A stretch of 39,615 nucleotides of DNA from Alphaproteobacteria bacterium (GTDB lineage: Bacteria > Pseudomonadota > Alphaproteobacteria > JAEULC01), in the NCBI GenBank assembly GCA_023150455.1, contig JAKLKW010000065.1, forward strand, positions 1-39,615, written 5' to 3'. The notes beneath the pieces are model-generated. The model was not told the origin of the DNA. It was given only the letters and a program-made list of their open reading frames with translations, and searched no databases. Every line of letters starts with the position of its first letter. The first letter of the stretch is position 1. This document shows, piece by piece, positions 27,995-36,359 of this stretch. A program made the translations under genes and the position numbers.

Positions 27995-28816
27995 ATGCCG
28001 GCGACGTGGCGCATGCGGGGCTGGAACGCGCTGCTGGGGCTGCTGCTCGTCGTCGTCGCGACGGCGGCGGATGCCCAGCCGGTCCAGCTGCTGTCGTTCG
28101 AGGCCATCCCCGTGGCGCAGATCGCGCTGCCCAAGGCCAAGGACGCGCCCTACGCCCAGAAGGAGGACGTCGCGCGCACGGTGGCCGACCAGCTCGTGCC
28201 CGCGATCCTGCGCGCCGCCGGCATCGACTCGGGCGCGGCGCGCACACAGGTCTTCCCCGGCGGCTACCTGATGCGGACCGACCCGGCGCTGCAGACGCGC
28301 GTGGCCGCGACCGAGGCCGTGGCCGGGCGCCTGGCCGCCGCGCTCGGCTACGTGCTGCGCCAGGGCAGCGTGCTGGTCTCGGACCTCGCGGCCAGGGACG
28401 GCGACCAGCTGCAGGTCACGCTGCGCTTCCCCGCCCGCTCGCTGACGTCCGAGCGCGCCCAGGCCTTCTTCGCCAAGGCCGCCCAGCTCGACAAGGGCCT
28501 CGGCGGCGGCTACTCCGCGCTCGGCGACGCCATGATGTTCATCAACCTGCGCGGCGCCGACGGCCAGCCTTATGGCGGCCTCGACGACGACCGCTTTCTC
28601 GCGCTGATGAAGCAGGCCTGCGAGGGCTTCCAGGACTGCGCGGTCGACGGCAGCGGCAAGATCCGCTCCAAGCTCGTCGCCAACGACTGGAAGACGGCGC
28701 CGAACGGCGAGGCTTACGCCAAGGCGCTGTCCGACGTGCTGCCCGAGCTCGAGCGCCTGCGCCAGCGCCACACGGCAATGATCGACGACGCGGCGGCGAA
28801 GAACGGGTGGAAGTGA
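27995..28816 (+). CDS. Secreted protein of unknown function
   Basis: This 273-residue protein was not recognised. After a signal peptide (ALLGLLLVVVATAADA) it has a mixed alpha/beta domain with EAIPVAQIALPKAKDAPYAQ, VLRQGSVLVSDLAARDG, LGGGYSALGDAMMFINLRGADG and a paired-cysteine segment EGFQDCAVDG. The SD sequence GGGAGG at 27984-27989 lies five bases before ATG 27995, so that start was preferred over an open frame from 27935. It lies 66 bases after the glycine-zipper gene on the same strand; both are probably exported to the envelope. The phrase LDKGLGGGYSALGDAMMF hints at an enzyme-like or lectin-like loop, but no function is claimed. Confidence 0.65.
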   Translation: MPATWRMRGWNALLGLLLVVVATAADAQPVQLLSFEAIPVAQIALPKAKDAPYAQKEDVARTVADQLVPAILRAAGIDSGAARTQVFPGGYLMRTDPALQTRVAATEAVAGRLAAALGYVLRQGSVLVSDLAARDGDQLQVTLRFPARSLTSERAQAFFAKAAQLDKGLGGGYSALGDAMMFINLRGADGQPYGGLDDDRFLALMKQACEGFQDCAVDGSGKIRSKLVANDWKTAPNGEAYAKALSDVLPELERLRQRHTAMIDDAAAKNGWK

Positions 28817-28824
28817 CGTCCGGA

Positions 28825-28870
28825 GGAAGCAAGGCTGCTTCCAAGACGTGATGCCCGGAACAAGTCCGGG
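28825..28870. terminator. Two adjacent hairpins after the secreted-protein genes
   Basis: GGAAGC/GCTTCC (28825-28842, six-base loop) and CCCGGA/TCCGGG (28854-28870, five-base loop) follow nine bases after the stop at 28816. The first is terminator-like without a T-run. The second shares the CCGGAACAAGTCCGG core with the inverted repeat near 22100. The rest of the gap to 29008 holds no gene. Confidence 0.4.
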
Positions 28871-29008
28871 CCGGACGCAAGGGCTACAAGAGAGGTTGCG
28901 GCTGCGGCGCCCGCTACGCCGCCCATGCCCGGATCGCCGCCGGCAGGCACGCGAGCAGCCCGGTCATGCTCCTGCCCCTCATCCCGGTGCCGGCGGTCGG
29001 GCCAGCTG

Positions 29009-29905
29009 TCATCCCGCGAAGCGATGGGCGGGAAGGCCGCGGATGCCGACCGCGCAGGCGAACAGGCCGCCGGCGAGCGGCTGCTGCTTGCGCGCCACGG
29101 CATCCAGGCCGATCGACGCCGTCGTGACATAGAGCGTCGCGAGGCCGGCGCCGCCGAACGCGCATTTGGTCACCTGGGAAACCGGCAGGCGTATCACGCG
29201 CTCGATCGAGCCATCGGGACGGAACCGCGTCACGCGCCAGCCGCCCCAATGCGCCACCCACAGGTGATCCTCGGCATCGACCGTCATCCCGTCGGGAAAG
29301 CCGTCATCGGCCTCGAACCGGACATGCGGCCGCTTGCCGGCGGGCAGGCCTTGCGCGTCGATTTCGAAGGCATAGATGACCCGGCCCATCGTGTCGGTGT
29401 GGTACATCCGCGAGCCGTCGCTCGAGAAGGCGGGACCGTTGGTGCAGATATACGGCCCGTCGGTTCGAACCCAGCGCCGCGCTGCGTCCAGACGATAGAG
29501 CCAGCCCGTCGGCTTCCGCTCGTCGTCGTCCATGCTTCCAGCCCAGAACATTCCCCGCGGGTCGCAGACGCCGTCGTTAAAACGGTTGGCGGGAAGGTCG
29601 GGCTCCGGCGCGCCCAGTCGCTCAATGCGGCCCGAATCGAGGTCGATCAGCGCGAAGCCGCTCTTGAGCGCAGCGACGAAGCCGCCGGCGGCGCGACGGG
29701 CGATGCAGCCGATCGGCTCCGGCATCTTCCAGGTCTTTCGAGCGCCCGAAGACGGGGTGAACCGGTGCACGGCCGGCGCCTTGATGTCGACCCAGAGGAG
29801 CGCGGCATCCTGCGCGTCCCACAGCGCCCCCTCGCCGAGCAGGGCGCCGGCGGGCCAGACGCACTCGGGCATGGCGGCGGCGGGCGGCGCCTCAGGTCCA
29901 GCCAC
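29009..29905 (-). CDS. SMP-30/gluconolactonase-family sugar lactonase
   Basis: This 298-residue six-bladed beta-propeller is a metal-dependent lactonase. The three metal ligands of the family are in place: Glu25 in GEGALW, Asn156 in ICTNGPAF and Asp205 in GFPDGMTVD, with NRFNDG near 107-112. It would hydrolyse a sugar lactone made by the neighbouring dehydrogenase. GTG 29905 overlaps the end of the dehydrogenase gene by 14 bases; an ATG at 29872 is an alternative that shortens the non-conserved N-terminus. It is last of the gntR-SDR-lactonase run. The sugar cannot be read from the sequence; arabinose, xylose, galactose or fucose lactones are all candidates. Confidence 0.9.
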   Translation of the reverse strand: MAGPEAPPAAAMPECVWPAGALLGEGALWDAQDAALLWVDIKAPAVHRFTPSSGARKTWKMPEPIGCIARRAAGGFVAALKSGFALIDLDSGRIERLGAPEPDLPANRFNDGVCDPRGMFWAGSMDDDERKPTGWLYRLDAARRWVRTDGPYICTNGPAFSSDGSRMYHTDTMGRVIYAFEIDAQGLPAGKRPHVRFEADDGFPDGMTVDAEDHLWVAHWGGWRVTRFRPDGSIERVIRLPVSQVTKCAFGGAGLATLYVTTASIGLDAVARKQQPLAGGLFACAVGIRGLPAHRFAG

Positions 29906-30662
29906 CGTCCACCACGAAATTCTGGGCCGTACAGTTCTCGCTGTCGTCAGCGGCGAGGAACAGCACCATGCGCGCGATGTCGGGCGGATAAAGCTTGCGC
30001 TTCAGGCACTGGTTCTCCCGGATCTGCCGCTCGCCTGTCTCGTCCAGCCAGAGCGTCACCTGGCGTTCAGTCATGATCCAGCCCGGAACGACGGTATTGA
30101 CGCGGATGTTGTGCAGACCGAAGTCGCGCGCGAGGCCGCGGGTGAGCCCGTGCACCGCCGCCTTGCTGGCCGTATAGGCGGGATAGCCGCCCTCGGCGTT
30201 CATCCAGCTGATCGACCCGAAATTGACGATCGACCCGCCGCCCGCCACCTTCATCTGCGGGATGACCGCCTGGGCCGCGAAGAACTGGTGGCGCAGGTTG
30301 GTGGCGATGCGCTCGTCCCAATAGGCCGGGGTGACGTCCTCGACCCGGTGCCGGTCGTCGTTGCCCGCGTTGTTGACCAGCGCGCGGACGGGTCCCAGCT
30401 CGCGGCCGACGCGCGCGATCGCCGCGCGCAGCGCCTCGATGTCGCACAAGTCGCAAGGCACGAACAGCGGCCTTGCATGCCCGCGCGCGGCGATGCGTTC
30501 CACCAGCGCCCGCGACGGCTCGATCGCGATGTCCACGAACGCGACGCGCGAACCCTGCGCGCAGAAGTGCTCGACGATGCTCTCGCCGATGCCCGATCCG
30601 CCGCCGGTGACGAACACCGCGCGGTCCTTGAGACTGGGGTAGCTTGCGTCGTTTTCGCGCAT
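29892..30662 (-). CDS. SDR-family NAD(P)-dependent sugar dehydrogenase
   Basis: This 256-residue classical short-chain dehydrogenase has the cofactor motif TGGGSGIG (residues 19-26), NNAG at 97-100 and the catalytic Ser150, Tyr163 and Lys167 (YTASK). The late PGWIMTE and FVVDGGWT are typical. With the lactonase and epimerase-like genes in the same locus it probably oxidises an aldose to a lactone. The ATG at 30662 (MRENDASYPS) was chosen because an AGGA site precedes it and the frame upstream overlaps gntR. The Asp at the end of strand 2 (AFVDI) suggests NAD+ preference. It lies 19 bases downstream of gntR. Confidence 0.88.
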   Translation of the reverse strand: MRENDASYPSLKDRAVFVTGGGSGIGESIVEHFCAQGSRVAFVDIAIEPSRALVERIAARGHARPLFVPCDLCDIEALRAAIARVGRELGPVRALVNNAGNDDRHRVEDVTPAYWDERIATNLRHQFFAAQAVIPQMKVAGGGSIVNFGSISWMNAEGGYPAYTASKAAVHGLTRGLARDFGLHNIRVNTVVPGWIMTERQVTLWLDETGERQIRENQCLKRKLYPPDIARMVLFLAADDSENCTAQNFVVDGGWT

Positions 30663-30681
30663 GGTCGGCCGTTCCTGGAGC

Positions 30682-31452
30682 TCATCTCCGCCCGGCGTGG
30701 CGAAGAAGGCGCGCCTGGCGGGCGGCCAGCGCGCGATGGACATCCTGCTCCGCTCCCTTCAGCAACACCAGCATGGCCTGCTTCGCGCGCCCTGGTTTGC
30801 GCAGGCGGATGCCGTCGAGCACCGCGAGGTGCAACGGCAAGGAGTGTCGCTGGCCGGCGGGATTGTCGTTGGAAAGCCGGAAGGTCATCGTGAGCGTCGT
30901 TTCGATCAGGGCGCCGAGCGCGCCGATCAGCTCGTTTCCCGTCGTGCTGATGATGGTCTGGTGGAAGCGCAGGTCGGGCTCCTCCCAGCGCTCGCCATCG
31001 TCGCCGGCGGCGTCCATGTCGCGATAGGCCTGCTCGAGCCGGCCGATCGCGATCTTGTCGGCGCGCTGGGCCGCCATTTCGGCCGCGGCAGGCTCGACCA
31101 GGCGGCGAAGCTCGAACAGGTCGCGTACCGATCGCTCCGCCGGCTCGGCGTCGAAACGCCAGGCGAGCACGTCGGGGTCCAGATAGCTCCAATGCTCGCG
31201 TGCGCGCACGCGCGTGCCGCGGCGCGGACGCGACTCCAGAAGGCCCTTGGACGTCAGCAGCTTGATCGCTTCGCGCAACGCGGTGCGGCTGACTCCAAGC
31301 TCGGCGCTGAACGCTTCCTCGGTCGGCAGGATCGCGCCGGGCGGCAACTCGCCGCGCAGCACGCGCAAGCCCAGGTCATGCGCCACCCGTCCGTGAAGGC
31401 TCAAGCGGGAGAATGTTCGCGAACCGCGGGCTCGTCGCGCTTCGGTCATCAT
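30682..31452 (-). CDS. GntR-family regulator, FadR/FCD subfamily
   Basis: This 256-residue repressor-type regulator has an N-terminal winged helix (LGLRVLRGELPPGAILPTEEAFSAELG and VSRTALREAIKLL, about residues 27-75) and an FCD ligand domain (about 110-240; RDLFELRRLVEPAAAEMAA, DLRFHQTIIS, SLPLHLAVLDGI), whose acid and histidine side chains usually hold a metal that binds a carboxylate effector. Members control sugar-acid use. It sits between two divergent gene sets, lactonase/dehydrogenase on its own strand and epimerase/ABC importer on the other, so it probably controls both from the AT-rich gap at 31453-31569 in response to a sugar-acid product. Confidence 0.92.
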   Translation of the reverse strand: MMTEARRARGSRTFSRLSLHGRVAHDLGLRVLRGELPPGAILPTEEAFSAELGVSRTALREAIKLLTSKGLLESRPRRGTRVRAREHWSYLDPDVLAWRFDAEPAERSVRDLFELRRLVEPAAAEMAAQRADKIAIGRLEQAYRDMDAAGDDGERWEEPDLRFHQTIISTTGNELIGALGALIETTLTMTFRLSNDNPAGQRHSLPLHLAVLDGIRLRKPGRAKQAMLVLLKGAEQDVHRALAARQARLLRHAGRR

Positions 31453-31466
31453 CGTCGCGGTTCCAG

Positions 31467-31495
31467 TTGTTCGTTAATTCCTCATACGATATTAT
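31467..31495 (+). promoter_or_regulatory. Candidate promoter and operator region of the divergent sugar locus
   Basis: TTGTTC (31467-31472) and TATTAT (31490-31495) are separated by exactly 17 bases in a strikingly AT-rich patch between gntR and the epimerase-like gene. The start codon lies about 75 bases downstream. The spacer holds ATACGATAT, a weak palindrome that could be the regulator's operator. Confidence 0.45.
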
Positions 31496-31569
31496 CCCTG
31501 ACTAACACCGCCGCCGAGACAGCGTCAATTGCCGGCGGCCGGAAAAGAACAGCGACGCGGGGAGCATTG

Positions 31570-32475
31570 GTGGCCGAAGATCCAGCGCCGTTGATCCTGA
31601 CGGCGGGTGCCACGCGGCTGGACCTGTTGCCGGCGCTCGGCGGAACCGTCGCGCGTTTCGCGACGCGCCTGGGCGACGGCTGGATCGACTGGCTGCGGCC
31701 GGCGCCGGCCGGCACGCGCGATCCCGAAGCCACCGGGTGCTTTCCGCTGGTGCCGTTTTCCAACCGCGTGCGCCGCGGCCGCTTCCGTTTCGCCGGGCAC
31801 GAGGTCGCTCTGCCGATGGACGGCCAGCCCGGTCCGCATTTCGAGCACGGGTTCGGCTGGCGCCGCCCATGGCGCGTGGTCGAGCGTGCGGACGACCGCG
31901 CGACGATCGAATACCGCCACGCGGCCGACGCCTGGCCGTTCCCGTTCCGCGCCCGCCAGAGCTTCGCGCTCGCCGCCGCGATGCTGGCGATCACCGTGGA
32001 AATCGCCAATGTCGGCACCGAGGCGATGCCCGCCGGGCTCGGGCTGCATCCCTATTTCCCCCGCACGCCGTCAACGCGGCTCGAGGCCGTCGTCGGCGCC
32101 ATGTGGGCCGTGGACGCGGAGGTGATGCCGGTCGCGCTCGTCGCACCGCCGCCCGCCGATCGCGATCCCGGGCGCGGGCTGGAGGTCGACCGCGTCGACC
32201 TGGACAACGCCTTCGCGCGATGGTCCGGCGCGGCGCGCATCGTCTGGCCGGAGCGACGGGCGGCGCTGACGATGACCGCGGACGACCCGCTGCGCTTCCT
32301 GGTCGTCTACACGCCGCCCGGCGAGCCCTATTTCTGCGCCGAGCCCGTCAGCCATTGCACCGACGCGTTCAACCTCGCCGGCAGCGGCCGCCACGATACC
32401 GGCATGATCGTGCTGCCGCCCGGCAAGGCCGCGTCGGCCATGGTCCGCCTCACCACCGCAATCGAACGTAGCTAG
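31570..32475 (+). CDS. Aldose 1-epimerase-like protein
   Basis: This 301-residue galactose-mutarotase-fold protein carries family signatures FPLVPFSNRVRRGRF, HFEHGFGWRRPW, AGLGLHPYFPR and YFCAEPVSHCTDAFN. The first histidine of the canonical pair appears in GLHPYF, and Glu in CAEPVSH is the likely general base. It would speed anomer exchange of a sugar before oxidation by the pyranose-specific dehydrogenase next door. A GGGGAG ribosome site (31559-31564) stands five bases before GTG 31570; TTG 31567 is also in frame. The frame open further upstream overlaps gntR and is a shadow. The ABC importer follows 20 bases later. Confidence 0.87.
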   Translation: MAEDPAPLILTAGATRLDLLPALGGTVARFATRLGDGWIDWLRPAPAGTRDPEATGCFPLVPFSNRVRRGRFRFAGHEVALPMDGQPGPHFEHGFGWRRPWRVVERADDRATIEYRHAADAWPFPFRARQSFALAAAMLAITVEIANVGTEAMPAGLGLHPYFPRTPSTRLEAVVGAMWAVDAEVMPVALVAPPPADRDPGRGLEVDRVDLDNAFARWSGAARIVWPERRAALTMTADDPLRFLVVYTPPGEPYFCAEPVSHCTDAFNLAGSGRHDTGMIVLPPGKAASAMVRLTTAIERS

Positions 32476-32495
32476 AAGGCAAAGGGGAGACAGTC

Positions 32496-33482
32496 ATGTT
32501 CCGATCGCTCAAGGCATTGACCGCGCTGGGGCTCGGCCTGGCGCTGGCGTGGTCCGCCAATCCGTCGGCGGCCGCCACGAACTCGGTCGTGATCTACAAC
32601 GCCGTCAGCACCAAGCTGATCCAGGCCTTCGTCGAGGAATTCCAGAAGCAGAACCCCGGCGTGAAGGCCGAAGTGATCAGCGGCGGCAGCGGCGAGCTGC
32701 TGACCCGCATCAAGGCCGAGCGGTCCAACCCGCGCGGCGACGTGCTGGTCGGCCCCGACGCCGACGTGTTCGACGCCGACCTCAGCCTGTTCGACTCCTA
32801 CGATTCGAAGCAGAAGTCCGGCTTCGACAAGGCCGCCATCGGCCCCGACGGCAAGTACTACGGTTTCTCGACCAACTTCCAGGCCTTCATCGTCAACACC
32901 AAGGCGATGCCGCTCGACAAGGCGCCGAAGAGCTGGGCCGACCTGGCCAAGCCGGAGTTCAAGGGCAAGATCCTGATGGCGAACCCGGCGCAGTCCGGCT
33001 CGGCCTATTCGCAGATGCACCAGATCCTGATGCTCTACGGCTGGGACGTGATGGCGAAGATCATCCAGAACGCGACCTTTGTGCCCAGCTCGAAACTGGC
33101 GTTCCAGAACGTCGCCAAGGGCGAGATCGCGGTCGGGCTGACCAGCGAGTTCAACATCCTGGTCTCGAAGCTCGACGGCAACCCGGTCGAGGCGGTCTAC
33201 CCGAGCGACGGAACCGCGCTGATCATCGACGCCAACGGCATCATCAAGGGCGGGCCGAATCTCGAGAACGCGCGCAAGTTCATCGACTTCATCAGCTCGG
33301 CCCAGGCGCACAAGATCCTGGTCGACCTGGACAAGCGGCGCAGCGCGCGCAAGGACGTGACCCCGCCGCCGGGTCTGGCTGATGCCCAGTCGATCAAGAC
33401 ATTCGCCTACGACACGGTCGGCGCGGCGAAGAACCGCAACGAGAACCTGGAGAAGTTCGACAAACTGTTCTCCGCGAAGTAG
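32496..33482 (+). CDS. ABC importer substrate-binding protein, FbpA/AfuA-like
   Basis: This 328-residue exported protein has a signal peptide (ALTALGLGLALAWSANPSAAA) and a type II periplasmic-binding fold close to ferric-iron and AfuA-type proteins: SVVIYNAVSTKLIQAFVEEF, GSGELLTRIKAERSNPRGDV, YYGFSTNFQAFIVNTKAM, KSWADLAKPEFKGKI. Iron-binding members carry a Tyr-Tyr pair in the late GLxNHYY segment; here the same place reads VGLTSEFNILVSK, so ferric binding is unlikely. AfuA, which takes sugar phosphates, also differs there. The GGGGAG ribosome site six bases before the ATG is the strongest in the locus, as usual for binding proteins. It is first of a complete importer operon. Confidence 0.9.
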   Translation: MFRSLKALTALGLGLALAWSANPSAAATNSVVIYNAVSTKLIQAFVEEFQKQNPGVKAEVISGGSGELLTRIKAERSNPRGDVLVGPDADVFDADLSLFDSYDSKQKSGFDKAAIGPDGKYYGFSTNFQAFIVNTKAMPLDKAPKSWADLAKPEFKGKILMANPAQSGSAYSQMHQILMLYGWDVMAKIIQNATFVPSSKLAFQNVAKGEIAVGLTSEFNILVSKLDGNPVEAVYPSDGTALIIDANGIIKGGPNLENARKFIDFISSAQAHKILVDLDKRRSARKDVTPPPGLADAQSIKTFAYDTVGAAKNRNENLEKFDKLFSAK

Positions 33483-33570
33483 TCCGTCCGCGCTCGCGCG
33501 AGGCGGGGGCCCGTCGCGTCCCCTGCCTTGCCGCGTGAGCTCGGCCTGCATTCGCCGTAAACTCCGTCCG

Positions 33571-34674
33571 ATGCTGTCCATCCGCGGCCTCACCAAGCGC
33601 TTCCCGTCGCCGCAGGGCGAGCTGCTCGCCGTCGACCGGGTCGACTTCGACGCGGCGGCCGGCGAGTTCTTCACGATGCTCGGGCCGTCGGGCTGCGGCA
33701 AGACCACGACCTTGCGCATGATCGCCGGGCTGGAGTCGGTCTCGGACGGCGCGATCGTCTTCGACGGGCGCGACTTCGCGCGCGTGCCGCCGCAGCAACG
33801 CAACATCGGCATGGTGTTCCAGTCCTACGCGCTGTTCCCGCACCTCAGCGTGTTCGAAAACGTCGCCTATGGCTTGCGTACGCGCGGAATGGCGCGGCCG
33901 GAAATCGCCCGGCGCACCGATGAAGTCTTGCGCGCGCTGCAGCTCGATGCGTTCGCGTCGCGGCTGCCCGCGACGCTGTCCGGCGGCCAGCAGCAGCGCG
34001 TGTCGATCGCGCGCGCGCTGGTCTATCGGCCGTCGATGCTCTTGCTTGACGAGCCGCTGGCCAACCTGGACGCCAAGCTGCGGGTGCAGATGCGCGAGGA
34101 GATTCGCCGCATCCAGCGCGAATTCGGCATCCTGTCGCTCTATGTGACGCACGACCAGGAAGAGGCGATGGCGATTTCGGATCGTGTCGCCTTGTTCAAT
34201 TCCGGCCGGCTGGTGCAGGTCGGCAAGCCGCGCGACATCTACCGCCGGCCGGCAACGCTGTTCGCGGCCGACTTCATCGGCCAGGCCAATTTCCTTCCCG
34301 CCCGCCTTGCCGGCCGCGATGCCGCCGGCGCCAAGCTGACGCTGCCCGGCGGGACGGCCCTTGTCGTGCGCCATGCCGCGGCGCTCGGCGCGGAGGAGGC
34401 CGTCCGGGTGCCGCCCGGCGCCGACGCGCTGGTGATGGCAAGGCCGGAGCGCATCGGCATCGGGCCGGCGGGGGCCGGGCTGCGTGGCCGCGTCCTGCGC
34501 ACACAGCAGCTCGGCGGCTGCCTGCGCTGTGTCGTGGCGGCGGAGGCCGTGCCCGGCGAGATCACGGTCGATTCCTGGCATGCGCGCGGGGAACCCGCCG
34601 AAGGCGCCGAGGTCGGCCTGACGCTCGACGCGGCGGAATGCCTGGCGTTCCTGCGTCCGGAGGCGACGGCGTGA
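33571..34674 (+). CDS. ABC importer ATP-binding subunit
   Basis: This 367-residue ATPase energises the adjacent permease. Walker A is GPSGCGKTT (near residues 41-49), the signature is LSGGQQQR, Walker B is LLLDEPLANLD and the switch histidine lies in YVTHDQEEA. A TOBE-like C-terminal regulatory domain (about residues 280-367) follows, as in iron, spermidine/putrescine and sugar importers of this class. The ATG at 33571 was chosen as the family start; the open frame from 33382 overlaps the binding-protein gene. Its stop overlaps the GTG start of the permease by three bases (GTGA at 34671-34674), so the two are translationally coupled. Confidence 0.95.
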   Translation: MLSIRGLTKRFPSPQGELLAVDRVDFDAAAGEFFTMLGPSGCGKTTTLRMIAGLESVSDGAIVFDGRDFARVPPQQRNIGMVFQSYALFPHLSVFENVAYGLRTRGMARPEIARRTDEVLRALQLDAFASRLPATLSGGQQQRVSIARALVYRPSMLLLDEPLANLDAKLRVQMREEIRRIQREFGILSLYVTHDQEEAMAISDRVALFNSGRLVQVGKPRDIYRRPATLFAADFIGQANFLPARLAGRDAAGAKLTLPGGTALVVRHAAALGAEEAVRVPPGADALVMARPERIGIGPAGAGLRGRVLRTQQLGGCLRCVVAAEAVPGEITVDSWHARGEPAEGAEVGLTLDAAECLAFLRPEATA

Positions 34675-36359
34675 CCGCCGCCGGCCGGGCCGTTCCCGGC
34701 GCGGGCCGACTGACGCCGCTCGCGATCGGCGCGGTCGCGGCGTCGATCGCCCTGCTGTTTCTCGCCTACCCGCTGGCCAGCGCGGTGCTCGGCGCCTTCG
34801 TCAGGAACGGGCAGCCGGTCGCCTACGCCAACCTGACCCTGGCGAATTTCGAGCGGTTCCTGATCTCGGCCAGCTACCAGCGCGCGCTGTGGCATTCCTT
34901 GATCGCCGGCGCCGCCGCGACCCTGCTGGCGACCACCTTGTCGCTGCCGATGGCCTATGCCCTGGCGCGGGTCGCGATGCCGCTGCGCGCGACGATCATG
35001 GGCCTGTCGGTGCTGCCCCTGATCTCCCCGCCGTTCATCGGCGCCTATGCCTGGATCATCCTGCTCGGCAACAACGGCATCCTCAACAACCTGATGCGCC
35101 AGTGGCTCGGCTTCGGCCTGCCGTCGATCTACGGTTTTCCCGGCGTCGTGCTGGCGCTGGCGCTCAGCTATTTCCCCTACGTGTTTCTCGTGCTCCAGGG
35201 CGCGCTGGCGGCGGTCGACACGCATATCGAGGAGGCCGCGACCGTCGCAGGCGCGTCGCGCTGGCGCGTGCTGCGCACGGTCACCCTGCCGATGATCCTG
35301 CCCGCGACCGCCGCCGGCATGCTGATCGTCTTCATCAAGGCGATCGGCGATTTCGGCGTGCCGTCGATCCTGGGCGGCGAGTACCAAGTGTTGCCGACGC
35401 TGATCTACTACCAGATCCACGGTTTCTTCAATCTGAACGCGGCGGCGGCGATCGCGATGGTCAATGTCGGGCTGACCTTGCTGGCGCTGGCGGCACTGGG
35501 CTGGATCAACCGCAGGCGCGCGGTCGCGACCGTGACCGGGACGGCGCGCAGCGCGTCCCGCCCGGTGCCGCCCGCGCTGCGCTGCGTGGCGATCGGCTAT
35601 GTGTGGCTGGTCCTGGTCGTGGCGAACCTGCCGCAGGTCGTGACGGTGCTCTACTCGTTCTCCGAGCGCTGGGGCGACACGCTGCTGCCCTCGGTCTACG
35701 GGCTCGAGAACTACCGGCGGATCGCGGGCGAGCTGGCCGGCCCGGCGTTCAATAGCGTCGTGCTGGCCGGGGCCGCGACGCTGGTGTGCCTGGTGTTCGG
35801 CGCCGTCACGGCCCAGGCGGTCGCGCGCGGCCGGATCGTCGGCCGCTGGGCGGTCGACCTCGTCATCATGGTGCCGTTCGTGCTGCCCGGCCTGGTGATC
35901 GGCGTCGCCTACCTCGTGGCGTTCAACGAGGGCCCGCTGGTGCTGACGGGCACCGCGACGATCCTGGTCCTGGCCTATTTCACGCGGCGCGTCGCCTTCG
36001 TCTACCGGTCCGCCAACGCGGCCATCCTGCAGCTCGACCACCGGCTGGAGGAAGCCTCGAGCATCTGCGGCGCGAGCTGGGCGACCACCATGCGCCGCAT
36101 CACCCTGCCGTTGATCGCGCCGGCATTGCTGGCCGGCGGGATCCTGGTGTTCGCGACCCTGATCGGCGAGATCAGCGTGACGGTGCTGCTCTACTCCGCC
36201 AAGTGGAAGACCTTGACCATCGCGATCTACGAATACTTGCTCGGCAACGATATCGCCAAGGCGAGCGCGCTCGGCACGGTGACCATCATCCTGACCCTGG
36301 CGCTGGTCGCGGGCGCCAGCCGCCTGGCCGGCCGCAACATGGCCGATATGTTCCGCTAG
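34671..36359 (+). CDS. ABC importer permease, two fused membrane domains
   Basis: This 562-residue inner-membrane protein contains two permease halves in one chain, each with about six helices. Both ATPase-docking EAA loops are visible: EEAATVAGASRWRVLRTVTLP and EEASSICGASWATTMRRITLP (each just over 20 residues with its flanks). Fused permeases are typical of ferric-iron and AfuB-type systems. GTG 34671 overlaps the ATPase stop and follows a GGAGG site at 34659-34663. The gene ends in a CTAG shared with the stop of the convergent phosphatase gene. With the binding protein and ATPase it forms a complete importer; the locus suggests a sugar or sugar phosphate as cargo. Confidence 0.93.
   Translation: MTAAGRAVPGAGRLTPLAIGAVAASIALLFLAYPLASAVLGAFVRNGQPVAYANLTLANFERFLISASYQRALWHSLIAGAAATLLATTLSLPMAYALARVAMPLRATIMGLSVLPLISPPFIGAYAWIILLGNNGILNNLMRQWLGFGLPSIYGFPGVVLALALSYFPYVFLVLQGALAAVDTHIEEAATVAGASRWRVLRTVTLPMILPATAAGMLIVFIKAIGDFGVPSILGGEYQVLPTLIYYQIHGFFNLNAAAAIAMVNVGLTLLALAALGWINRRRAVATVTGTARSASRPVPPALRCVAIGYVWLVLVVANLPQVVTVLYSFSERWGDTLLPSVYGLENYRRIAGELAGPAFNSVVLAGAATLVCLVFGAVTAQAVARGRIVGRWAVDLVIMVPFVLPGLVIGVAYLVAFNEGPLVLTGTATILVLAYFTRRVAFVYRSANAAILQLDHRLEEASSICGASWATTMRRITLPLIAPALLAGGILVFATLIGEISVTVLLYSAKWKTLTIAIYEYLLGNDIAKASALGTVTIILTLALVAGASRLAGRNMADMFR

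Noticed and set aside
32496..36359. Ferric-iron ABC transporter
   Set aside because: Family resemblance is real, but the binding protein lacks the Tyr-Tyr iron ligand segment and the neighbours are sugar genes.
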